DNA from: Curtanaerobium respiraculi
GTDB lineage: Bacteria; Actinomycetota; Coriobacteriia; Coriobacteriales; Eggerthellaceae
Direction of reading: 5' to 3'
Length of the DNA stretch: 64,000 nucleotides
Assembly: GCF_024609215.1 (NCBI RefSeq)
Contig: NZ_JANIPD030000012.1
Coordinates: 124,001-188,000, forward strand
Shown: positions 9,114-16,859 of the stretch, in pieces
Numbering within the stretch: the first letter of the stretch is position 1
How the letters are laid out: each line of letters opens with the position of its first letter
Made by a program: the position numbers and the translations under genes
The notes under the pieces: model-generated
The model's input: the letters and a program-made list of their open reading frames with translations, nothing else
What the model was told of the DNA's origin: nothing
Database searches by the model: none

Positions 9114-10292
9114 TCAGGCGACGATTCCTCCGCCCAGGCAGATGGCTCCGTCGTAGACGACCGCCGATTGGCCGGGAGCTACCCGCTCATGGTCTTCGGC
9201 GAAGGTAAGCGTGGCAGCTCCTCCTTCCGCATGCAGTTCCGCCCGGCACAGTGCGCCCGTATGGCGGGTGCGAACCTCGTACGCGCCTGCCATCGGGGGC
9301 TTTCCGGAAACCCACGAGCATCGCTCCAGGCGGAGCTCGCGGGTTCCGCGCTTAAGAACGGCTGGATCGTCGCTCACGTACACCTCGTTGCGGTCCATGT
9401 CCTTTCCCACCACGAAGTGCGGTTTCCCGCCTCCGATGCTCAGGCCCTTGCGTTGTCCGATGGTGAAGAAGATAGCGCCGTCGTGATAGCCCAGCACATC
9501 GCCGCTGACGGCGTCTTTGATTTCGCCGGGCTGCAGATCCACGTACATGCGCAGGAACTCGCGGATTCCCGCTTCGCCGACGAAGCATATTCCCTGGCTA
9601 TCCGGCTTATCCGCACTGGGTAGGTTGCGGGCTTCTGCCATAGTTCGCACCTGGGACTTGGTGAGGCCCCCCAAGGGGAATAGCGTGCGGTCGACGGCAC
9701 GCTGGGTCATGCGGTAGAGGAAGTACGTCTGGTCCTTATGGGCATCAGCTGCTCGAAGCAGGTGACGGTGGCGATGCAGGGCGCCGTTCGAACCGCGTGG
9801 CTCGGGTTCGGTGCTCCCCTCGATCAATTGGATGGCGCGCAGGGCGTCCTCCTCCCCGCCTGCAACGAGAGCATTCAAGAGGCTCTTGTCCGCGGTGCTG
9901 TTCCATTCCGTTGCCGCATAATGGCCCGTCGCGATGAAGTCGAAGCCCTTCGCTTCGGCTGTATCCAGGAACATTCCGAACTTCACGTCTTGGTTGCACA
10001 TGATGTCGGGGTTGGGCGTGCGGCCCGCGCGGTACTCGGCAACCATGTAATCCACGACGTCGCGTTTGTAGGCGTCTTGGAAATCGTACACTCTGAAATC
10101 GATGTCCAGCCGCACTGCCGTGCGCTTCGCGTAGGCGAGGTCATCCGCCCATGCGCAATGCGATCCGGGAATGTCGACCGTCCAGTTTTTCATGTAGGCG
10201 CCTACGACATCGTAACCGGATTCCTTGAGCAGGGCGGCGGCGACGGACGAATCGACCCCGCCGCTCATCCCAACGAGCACCCGTTCGCTCAT
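9114..10292 (-). CDS. mnmA: tRNA-specific 2-thiouridylase MnmA
   Basis: A 392-residue enzyme that thiolates U34 of Glu, Lys and Gln tRNAs. The PP-loop VGMSGGVDSSV is at the N-terminus; the paired catalytic cysteines are in DIMCNQD and DSQGICFVGE. It is about 30 residues longer than most relatives because of a Glu/Arg/His-rich insertion (EPRGSNGALHRHRHLL) before the DQTYFLYR motif. The ATG at 10292 overlaps the stop of the upstream cysteine desulfurase by four bases, so the two are translationally coupled. In Bacillus a dedicated desulfurase (YrvO) feeds MnmA in the same arrangement. Confidence 0.92.
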   Translation of the reverse strand: MSERVLVGMSGGVDSSVAAALLKESGYDVVGAYMKNWTVDIPGSHCAWADDLAYAKRTAVRLDIDFRVYDFQDAYKRDVVDYMVAEYRAGRTPNPDIMCNQDVKFGMFLDTAEAKGFDFIATGHYAATEWNSTADKSLLNALVAGGEEDALRAIQLIEGSTEPEPRGSNGALHRHRHLLRAADAHKDQTYFLYRMTQRAVDRTLFPLGGLTKSQVRTMAEARNLPSADKPDSQGICFVGEAGIREFLRMYVDLQPGEIKDAVSGDVLGYHDGAIFFTIGQRKGLSIGGGKPHFVVGKDMDRNEVYVSDDPAVLKRGTRELRLERCSWVSGKPPMAGAYEVRTRHTGALCRAELHAEGGAATLTFAEDHERVAPGQSAVVYDGAICLGGGIVA

Positions 10293-11473
10293 CGGGCTCC
10301 TCCTCCCGCATCGGAGGAGCTGCGGGTCATGCCGATGCGATCGTATTCGCTTCGGATCGCCGCGATGATCAGCTCCGCCGCCCGTGCGGTGTTCTCCTCC
10401 GTGGAAAGGCGGCCCAAGGTCAGCCGCAGGCTGCCGTCGGCCAGCTCGGGGGGCATCCCGATGGCTTCGAGCACGTGGCTGCGCGCGCTCTTGTTCGCCG
10501 CGCATGCCGCCCCCGTGCCCACGAGCACGCCGACGTCCTCCAGCTTGAAGACGATGCGCTCCGCATCGATATGCGGGAAGCTGATGTGCAGATGCCCGGG
10601 CAGGCGATGCTTCTTATGTCCTGAGACCACTGCGTCTGGGAAGGCGCGCAGCAGTGTATTCTGCAGGCCGTCGCGTAGGTTCGCAAGCCGTATCGCCTCC
10701 TCCTTGCGGCCTTCGACCGCCAGGGAAAGCGCGCGAGCGAAGCCGACGGCACCCGCAACGTTTTCCGTGCCGCTGCGCAGTCCGCGCTCCTGCCCTCCGC
10801 CGACCACGGTTGGGCGCAGGGGGACGTCGGGCGCCGCCCACAGCAGCCCCATCTGCTTGGGCCCGTAGATTTTGCCTGCGTTGCACGTCAGCATGTCCAC
10901 GCCGAGGCTGCTCGTGTTGATATCGATCTGCCCCGCGCCTTGGCTGGCATCGCAATGCAGGAACAGCGGGGCGGTGTTGCCGGATTGCAAGCGGCGAAGG
11001 CGCTCCGCACGGACCACGGCCGCGATCGCACGAACCGGTTGCACGGTCCCGATCTCGTTATTGGCGACGCCTACGCTCACCAATCGGGTGTCGGGGCGGA
11101 TGGCCTTGGCGATATCGTCGGGATTCACGCGCCCCCGCGCGTCCACGCCGACAAGGGTGCAAGGGTGCTTCGCGGCGGATTCCCTCACGCTCGCATGCTC
11201 GATGACGGGGATGACCGCATGCCCTTCGATGCTCCCGAATGCCAGGTTGATCGACTCGGTCGCGCCCGCGGTGATGATCACTTCCGCGGGCTTTCCCCCG
11301 ATGGCGTGCGCCAAATCCGCACGCGCTTGCTCGTAGGCCTGGCGCACGCGCACGGCGGGTGCGTAGGGGCTGCTGGGGTTGAAGAAGAGATCGCTCCCAT
11401 AAGGCTCCATCGCCTTGCGCACACGTGCGTCAAGGGGCGTTGCCGCCGCATGATCGAGATAAATGAAGTCCAT
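10289..11473 (-). CDS. Cysteine desulfurase (NifS/IscS class), probable sulfur donor for MnmA
   Basis: A 394-residue PLP enzyme that takes sulfur from cysteine as an enzyme persulfide. The N-terminal YLDHAAATPL, the cofactor Lys in NAGKIYGPK and the active-site Cys in GTGAACAANKSA are all present. It ends inside mnmA (ATGA overlap). No iscU or other Fe-S assembly gene is nearby, which supports a tRNA-thiolation role rather than bulk Fe-S assembly; that is inference. The ATG at 11473 begins the conserved region; the frame continues upstream into the divergent toxin-antitoxin promoter but that part is not conserved. Confidence 0.9.
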   Translation of the reverse strand: MDFIYLDHAAATPLDARVRKAMEPYGSDLFFNPSSPYAPAVRVRQAYEQARADLAHAIGGKPAEVIITAGATESINLAFGSIEGHAVIPVIEHASVRESAAKHPCTLVGVDARGRVNPDDIAKAIRPDTRLVSVGVANNEIGTVQPVRAIAAVVRAERLRRLQSGNTAPLFLHCDASQGAGQIDINTSSLGVDMLTCNAGKIYGPKQMGLLWAAPDVPLRPTVVGGGQERGLRSGTENVAGAVGFARALSLAVEGRKEEAIRLANLRDGLQNTLLRAFPDAVVSGHKKHRLPGHLHISFPHIDAERIVFKLEDVGVLVGTGAACAANKSARSHVLEAIGMPPELADGSLRLTLGRLSTEENTARAAELIIAAIRSEYDRIGMTRSSSDAGGGAR

Positions 11474-11546
11474 GGCCCCTGTTCCGCCGCTGTCGATTTT
11501 TTCGGAACTATAGCACGTCCGCACCGCTCGCCGACTTCTTATGGTG

Positions 11547-11594
11547 TTGCCGCCATAAAGGGCGGATGCGCTATAATATAATGTATTACGTACA
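11547..11594 (+). promoter_or_regulatory. Promoter and possible operator of the toxin-antitoxin operon
   Basis: TATAAT lies at 11572-11577 with TTGCCG at 11547-11552 (19-base spacing, longer than ideal). Just downstream, TGTA-TTACG-TACA at 11582-11594 forms an inverted repeat in an AT-rich patch, placed between the -10 box and the AAGGAGG site of the antitoxin. This is where an autoregulating antitoxin would bind; binding is inferred. Confidence 0.5.
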
Positions 11595-11613
11595 ACATAT
11601 AAGGAGGTGGCAT

Positions 11614-11940
11614 ATGGCAAGTGCGATGGTCACGGCCCGCATGTCGGAGGAAAAGAAAGAAGAAGGCAACCGCATCCTCGAATCGTTGGGGACGAACGCC
11701 TCCCGGGTGGTGAACGAGCTCTACGACTATATCATCAGGGAGCGGAAGCTTCCCTTCGCGCCCGAGGAGGTGAAGCCGCGCACCTACACGAAGGAAGAGA
11801 TTCAAGAGGCCATGGATTGGCTGGAGGAAGTGCGCATTGCCGCGGATGAGCTTTCCATAGATAGAGATAAAACTTACGACGAACTGCGTCAGGAGGCCCT
11901 CATAGCTAGAGGGTTGGCAACGGCGAGTGATTTCAAATGA
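11614..11940 (+). CDS. RelB/DinJ-type antitoxin
   Basis: A 108-residue protein opening with MASAMVTARMSEEKKEEGNR, the short beta strand plus helix of ribbon-helix-helix RelB/DinJ antitoxins, then ILESLGTNASRVVNELYDYI. The acidic C-terminal half (EEIQEAMDWLEEVRIAADEL) would be the toxin-binding part. AAGGAGG lies seven bases before the ATG. It overlaps the next gene by four bases (ATGA). By family analogy it should neutralise the toxin and repress its own promoter. Confidence 0.82.
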   Translation: MASAMVTARMSEEKKEEGNRILESLGTNASRVVNELYDYIIRERKLPFAPEEVKPRTYTKEEIQEAMDWLEEVRIAADELSIDRDKTYDELRQEALIARGLATASDFK

Positions 11941-12422
11941 GTGAGAAGAATAATGCTGCAGAACGATTGAAGTTCGTTATCGATTCGAACATAGCGCTCG
12001 ATTTTCTTGCGGACAGGGATTTCTCTCGACCTAGCTGGAGAAAACTTTTTTTAATGGGGCGGATTGGCGAAGTCGAGCTCATTATGAGCACATCTCAAGT
12101 TACTGATGTAGCGTATATCCTCACCAAAGGAGGAAGACCTTCTCTTGCGTCCAAGGCGAAGGCTCAGATATCCCGGCTGAACTCTTGTTCCCGCTTCGTT
12201 CCTCTGTATGAAAACGAAGTCATTGCGGCAATTGAATCTCCTTGGGAAGATATTGAAGACTCCTGCGTCCACGAAGTTGCCAAGCGGGTGCAAGCCGAAG
12301 CGATCATCACGCGAGATAAAAGGGATTTTGCCCGGTCGTCCATCAAGGTGTTCGATGCGGACGAACTGTTCGATTACCTCGCGCGCGAAAAAGGGCTGAC
12401 ATACGATTTCGTCCCCTTCTGA
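11937..12422 (+). CDS. PIN-domain ribonuclease toxin
   Basis: A 161-residue PIN-fold protein. The acidic residues expected to hold the metal are visible in FVIDSNIALDFL, in the central WEDIEDSC segment, and in AIITRDKRDF near the C-terminus. PIN toxins usually cut tRNA or rRNA in the cell. It is coupled to the upstream RelB-like antitoxin. PIN toxins are more often paired with VapB, AbrB or Phd types than with RelB/DinJ-like proteins, so the pairing is worth noting. Confidence 0.83.
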   Translation: MSEKNNAAERLKFVIDSNIALDFLADRDFSRPSWRKLFLMGRIGEVELIMSTSQVTDVAYILTKGGRPSLASKAKAQISRLNSCSRFVPLYENEVIAAIESPWEDIEDSCVHEVAKRVQAEAIITRDKRDFARSSIKVFDADELFDYLAREKGLTYDFVPF

Positions 12423-12790
12423 CGGATCGCCGGCAGGTTGGCAGACTGGGTGTTTCCGGCTTCCCCCTCATAGGCGGGCAGCGCGATGTTCGGCTGTTGG
12501 TTGCGGGGCAGGCTCGATGCTCGCGCCGAAGGGTGAATCGCTGCCGAGGCTGCCTCGTCCCCGCTCGGCTGCACGATGCGGGAGCATGCGGGAAACCCCG
12601 TATCAATCTGCCCTTTCACCCGCTCGGCTGCGGGGGCGCAGGGTAGGCGGGCAGCGCAGTGCGGAACGTGGACGTATTGTAGACGGAATCGAGGGGGTCT
12701 TTGGTGCCTGCGGGGTTCGCGGCGACTTCGGCTTCACTTGCGTATAATGGAGCAACGTCAATACAACCCCGCGTCCCGAGAGGGAAAGCT
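12423..12790. other. Intergenic region upstream of leuS with a promoter -10 box
   Basis: 368 bases with no convincing gene. TATAAT at 12743-12748 is the only clear promoter element, 43 bases before the leuS start. A 12-base string GGCGGGCAGCGC occurs twice (near 12473 and 12648) and CCGCTCGGCTGC is also repeated, suggesting a small duplication. No T-box leader or specifier structure is apparent. Confidence 0.4.
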
Positions 12791-15367
12791 ATGTGCATGC
12801 ATGAATACGATCCGCAGGAGATAGAGCCGCGTCTGCAGCAGCAGTGGGCCGCCGCGGGTCTGGATAACGTCGAAGAGAATTCGGATAAGCCGAAGAAGTA
12901 CGTGCTGGAGATGTTCCCGTACCCCTCGGGCGATATCCACATGGGGCATGTGCGCAATTACACCATCGGCGACGTGATGGCTCGCTACAACCGCATGCGC
13001 GGATTCGACGTGCTGCACCCCATGGGATGGGACGCCTTCGGCCTGCCCGCCGAAAATGCCGCCATCAAGCACAACACGCACCCCGCCGTTTGGACGTACA
13101 AGAACATCGAAACCCAGAAGGCGAGCTTCAAGCGCATGGGCTTCAGCTACGACTGGGACCGCACAGTCGTCGCGTGCGATCCCGAGTATTACCGCTGGGG
13201 CCAGTGGATCTTCGAGCAGTTCTGGAAGCGCGGCCTGGTGGAGCGCCGCAATTCGCCGGTGAACTGGTGCCCGAGCTGCAAGACGGTGCTAGCCAACGAG
13301 CAGGTGATCGAGGGTCGCTGCTGGCGGTGCGGAAGCGAGGTCGAGAAGCGCGACCTGACCCAGTGGTACCTGAAGATCACCGATTACGCGCAGGAGCTGC
13401 TCGACGATTTGGATCAGCTCAAGGGCTGGCCCGACCGCGTGAAGCAGCAGCAGGCGAATTGGATCGGCCGCAGCGAGGGCGCCGAGGTGGAGTTCGCGCT
13501 CTGCGATAGGGACGGTGCCGAAACCGACGAGATGATAACGGTGTTCACCACGCGTGCCGACACGCTGTTCGGCTGCAGCTTCTTCGTGGTTGCCCCCGAA
13601 TATCCCGACCTTCCCGCCTGGGTGGAGGGCATGCCCAACGAGCGGGCGGTGCTCGATCTGATCGAGGCATCGGAGAAGGTCAGCGCGGTCGAGCGCGCGC
13701 AGGGCGACCGTGAGAAGCACGGCGTCTTCACCGGGCGGTACGTGGTGAACCCCGTCAACGGCGAGAAGGTGCCCGTCTGGGTGGCCGACTACGTCGTAGC
13801 GGATTACGGCACGGGCGCGGTCATGGCGGTTCCCTGCGGCGATCAACGCGATTTCGAGTTCGCCCGCAAATACCGCCTGCCCATCATCCCCATCATACTG
13901 AAGGACGACGACCCCCTGTATCCCCAGCTGAAAGAGGAGAAGGGCCGCGTCGTCACCGAGGTTGCGTGGGAAGGCGCCATGGAGGCCGAGGGCACGCTGG
14001 TGCAAAGCGGCCCCTATACCGGCATGCGCGGCGGGAAGCATAGCGAGGGCGAAGAGGCGATCGTGAAGTTCCTCGAGAAGCGGGGCCGGGGCAGGCGCAA
14101 GGTGGAGTTCCGCTTGCGCGACTGGCTCATCTCCCGCCAGCGCTACTGGGGCAACCCCATTCCGGCAATCCATTGTCCGGCATGCGGCGTGGTCCCCGTT
14201 CCCGAAGAGGATTTGCCCGTCCTGCTGCCTGAGGACATCGATCTCGCAGCGGGCGAGACGTTGGCGACGCATAAGAGTTTCGCCGATTGCACTTGCCCGG
14301 TTTGCGGAGGACCCGCCAAGCGCGAGACCGACACCATGGACACGTTCACGTGCAGTAGCTGGTATTACATGCGCTACACTGACCCGAAGAACGCCAAGGC
14401 TCCCTTCGACCCGGGCAAGGCGAACCGTTGGATGCCGGTCGACCAGTACATCGGCGGTATCGAGCACGCCATCCTCCACCTCCTGTACAGCCGCTTCTAC
14501 ACGAAGGTGCTGCGCGATGCGGGGATGCTCGATTTCGACGAGCCGTTCACCAACCTGCTCTGCCAGGGCATGGTCCTTGACGAGCACGGCGACGTGATGA
14601 GCAAGAGCAAGGGGAACGTCATCGCCCCCGAAACCATGATCGAGCGTTACGGTGCCGATGCCGTGCGCACGTACATCCTGTTCATGGCCCCGCCCGAAAA
14701 GGAACTGCAGTGGAACGAGGACGGCCTCGCCGGCGTTTCGCGTTTCCTCATCCGCGTGTGGCGGCAGGTGCACGACCTGGTGGGCAAGGCAGGCGACCAG
14801 ACGCTGTTCGACCCCGAGGCGCGCAAGGGCAAGAAGGCCGTGAAGGCCGCCGACGCCGCTAAGGCGCTGCTGCGCGAACGCCATCGCGTCGTGGGCAAGG
14901 CAACGGACGATATCGAACGCACCAATTTCAACACGGCGATAGCCGCGATCATGGAGCTTTCCAACGCAGCGGGCGCATTCCTGCGGGTTGCGAGCGCCGA
15001 AGATCGCGCGGCGAACGACGATTGGAAGGCGCTTTCCGCCGATGTGGCGAGCGTGTTGGTGCGCCTGCTCGCGCCGAGTGCGCCGCATTGGGCGGATGAG
15101 CTGTGGCGCACGGTGCTGGGCAACGGCGAATCGGTCCACCGCGCCGCCTGGCCGGACTTCGACCCCGAAGCTGCCAAGGCGGATGAGGTCGAGCTCGCCG
15201 TCCAGGTGAACGGCAAGGTCCGCGCTCGCATCACCGTAGCGGCGGATATGGCGGAGGATGAGGTTCGCGCAATGGCTCTGGCTGCTGTCGAGCAGCATAC
15301 CGCTGGGAAGGCCATCGCCAAGGCGATCGTGATTCCCGGCCGCCTGGTGAACGTGGTTGCAAAATAG
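12791..15367 (+). CDS. leuS: Leucyl-tRNA synthetase
   Basis: An 858-residue class I synthetase. The HIGH-type motif is HMGH at about residue 50 (after FPYPSGDI). The CP1 editing domain occupies the middle ([21 protein letters not shown]). The KMSKS loop is MSKSKGN at about residue 602. The anticodon-binding and C-terminal domains are complete. GAGAGGGAAAG precedes the ATG at 12791; a second in-frame ATG lies six bases on. An earlier in-frame start at 12701 overlaps the promoter and is rejected. Confidence 0.94.
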   Translation: MCMHEYDPQEIEPRLQQQWAAAGLDNVEENSDKPKKYVLEMFPYPSGDIHMGHVRNYTIGDVMARYNRMRGFDVLHPMGWDAFGLPAENAAIKHNTHPAVWTYKNIETQKASFKRMGFSYDWDRTVVACDPEYYRWGQWIFEQFWKRGLVERRNSPVNWCPSCKTVLANEQVIEGRCWRCGSEVEKRDLTQWYLKITDYAQELLDDLDQLKGWPDRVKQQQANWIGRSEGAEVEFALCDRDGAETDEMITVFTTRADTLFGCSFFVVAPEYPDLPAWVEGMPNERAVLDLIEASEKVSAVERAQGDREKHGVFTGRYVVNPVNGEKVPVWVADYVVADYGTGAVMAVPCGDQRDFEFARKYRLPIIPIILKDDDPLYPQLKEEKGRVVTEVAWEGAMEAEGTLVQSGPYTGMRGGKHSEGEEAIVKFLEKRGRGRRKVEFRLRDWLISRQRYWGNPIPAIHCPACGVVPVPEEDLPVLLPEDIDLAAGETLATHKSFADCTCPVCGGPAKRETDTMDTFTCSSWYYMRYTDPKNAKAPFDPGKANRWMPVDQYIGGIEHAILHLLYSRFYTKVLRDAGMLDFDEPFTNLLCQGMVLDEHGDVMSKSKGNVIAPETMIERYGADAVRTYILFMAPPEKELQWNEDGLAGVSRFLIRVWRQVHDLVGKAGDQTLFDPEARKGKKAVKAADAAKALLRERHRVVGKATDDIERTNFNTAIAAIMELSNAAGAFLRVASAEDRAANDDWKALSADVASVLVRLLAPSAPHWADELWRTVLGNGESVHRAAWPDFDPEAAKADEVELAVQVNGKVRARITVAADMAEDEVRAMALAAVEQHTAGKAIAKAIVIPGRLVNVVAK

Positions 15368-15455
15368 CGTTCCCGTCTGACAGGTGATGGGGTTTATGCA
15401 GCAGCTCCTCGCAACCGAGGGGCCTGCGTGGCCAATGCGAGATTCCCCTCGATGC

Positions 15456-16208
15456 CTACCAGGTGGTCACATCGCCCGATTGGTCGAGCGAAACCGGCTC
15501 GCTCAAGATGGTGGCGTTCTCGTTGGTGATGACCTTGCCCATGTCGCTCGCACGCGCAAAGACCTCCCGCATGCTGAACTGGGCCTGCTTTGTGTACTCA
15601 TGTCGGTCGGCAGCGATCCCGATGCACGTGATCCCGAAGCGGTCCGCATCGTAAAGCGCACGATACAGATGGTAGGTCTGCGTGACGATCGCCATGCGGT
15701 TCACCTGGAAGACATGGAATGCGCGGTACATGCTGTCGTAGGTGTTGAGTCCGGCGTGGTCGCAGAACACATCTTCGGAAGGAACGCCCTGCGCCACCGC
15801 GTACGCCTTCATGTTGCCGACCTCGTCGTAGGTGTTGTAATTCAGGTTGTCGCCGCTCATCACGATTTTCGGCGCGACGCCCGCGCGGTACAGTTCGACG
15901 GCGACGTCGATCCGGTCGGCGAGGATCGTCGAGGGCTGGCCGTCTGGCTGCACAGATGCGCCCAGAACCATGATGCAGTCGTACGTCTGCCCCTGCGATG
16001 CCTGCTCGGAAGCCTGCTCAAGCGTTCTGATCTTACCCGCCTGCGTGGCGATCTCATATCCGTTGGGGATGGCGATGACGAGCGCACCCGCCACGACGAT
16101 GACCATCGCGGCCTTCGCCGCGAATCGAGCTCCCTTTTTCAGTATGTCCGTTACCCGAACCATGCAAGCGATGGTAAACGCTGCATGCTTCTTCGGGCGA
16201 AACTGCAC
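15456..16208 (-). CDS. SanA/YdcF-like DUF218 membrane-anchored protein
   Basis: A protein of up to 250 residues. An N-terminal hydrophobic helix (AAKAAMVIVVAGALVIAI) anchors a DUF218 domain with the typical YDCIMVLGASVQPDG start and VTQTYHLYRAL near the end. The family includes ElyC and SanA, envelope proteins tied to peptidoglycan integrity and vancomycin tolerance; biochemical role is uncertain. The longest frame starts at a GTG (16208); an ATG at 16163 is equally possible and neither has a clear binding site. It is convergent with leuS. Confidence 0.75.
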   Translation of the reverse strand: MQFRPKKHAAFTIACMVRVTDILKKGARFAAKAAMVIVVAGALVIAIPNGYEIATQAGKIRTLEQASEQASQGQTYDCIMVLGASVQPDGQPSTILADRIDVAVELYRAGVAPKIVMSGDNLNYNTYDEVGNMKAYAVAQGVPSEDVFCDHAGLNTYDSMYRAFHVFQVNRMAIVTQTYHLYRALYDADRFGITCIGIAADRHEYTKQAQFSMREVFARASDMGKVITNENATILSEPVSLDQSGDVTTW

Positions 16209-16364
16209 AAACTGCTCGCTAGATTGCAGGGAATATCGAGGCGCCCCCTATCGTGCTAGCAAGATATCGGTCCGATGGGTGCAGTGCCCGACATCCATAA
16301 GGGAATCGGTGTATCCTCTTTATGTCCATCGGAGCGGATGCCGTGCGGAAGGAGACGTGGGAAG

Positions 16365-16592
16365 ATGCAGATCCTCGGAAAGGTGGTTCTGGGCGTCCTG
16401 TCCGTCGGCCTCGCCATCTGGGGGATTCTGCTCGTTTCCGGTAGAGGGTACAGGACCATCGCGGGAAATCGGAAATCAACCGACGAGCAGGTCGAGGCTC
16501 AGAAACGGGACGGGCTGGGCCGTGCGATCGGCGGCATCCTGATCGCGGCAGCCGTTTTCTGCGCGGCGGAAGCCGTCGCGATGTGCCTCTGA
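16365..16592 (+). CDS. Small two-helix membrane protein, unknown function
   Basis: A 75-residue protein with a hydrophobic N-terminal helix (VVLGVLSVGLAIWGILLV), a polar loop with RGYRTIAGNRKSTDEQ, and a second hydrophobic helix near the C-terminus (IGGILIAAAVFCAAEAVAM). AAGGAGA lies 14 bases and GGGAAG just before the ATG at 16365. No family is recognised. It is alone between divergently oriented and downstream genes. Confidence 0.6.
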   Translation: MQILGKVVLGVLSVGLAIWGILLVSGRGYRTIAGNRKSTDEQVEAQKRDGLGRAIGGILIAAAVFCAAEAVAMCL

Positions 16593-16859
16593 TCGCATCG
16601 ATCTCGAAACGAGCGGGGAAGCCGTCTCTGCTACAATTACATAGTTCTATCCGAATAGGAGGATAATAGTTCCTCCAGAAGAAGTGCCGCAACGATCGAC
16701 TGGGCACGCCATCCGCTGCATCATTTCCGCCGAGCATCATATTTTCCATGCGCTCGGAGAGCCTGAATGAGATTCTTGAGGATGGTAAGGCGTCCCTATG
16801 GGGAATCGTGTCCGACCAATCTCGATGTGCAAGAGAGGCGCAAGAAAAGGAGAATCATG

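Noticed and set aside
12423-12790. T-box leader upstream of leuS
   Set aside because: No T-box consensus, specifier stem or terminator was found before the start.
13289-15298. 669-codon open frame antisense to leuS
   Set aside because: Shadow frame; leuS motifs are complete on the plus strand.
16658-16676. GGAGGA-TAATAGT-TCCTCC inverted repeat upstream of the adhesin gene
   Set aside because: Only six-base arms, 184 bases from the start codon; could be chance or a minor fold, not enough to call a regulatory site.
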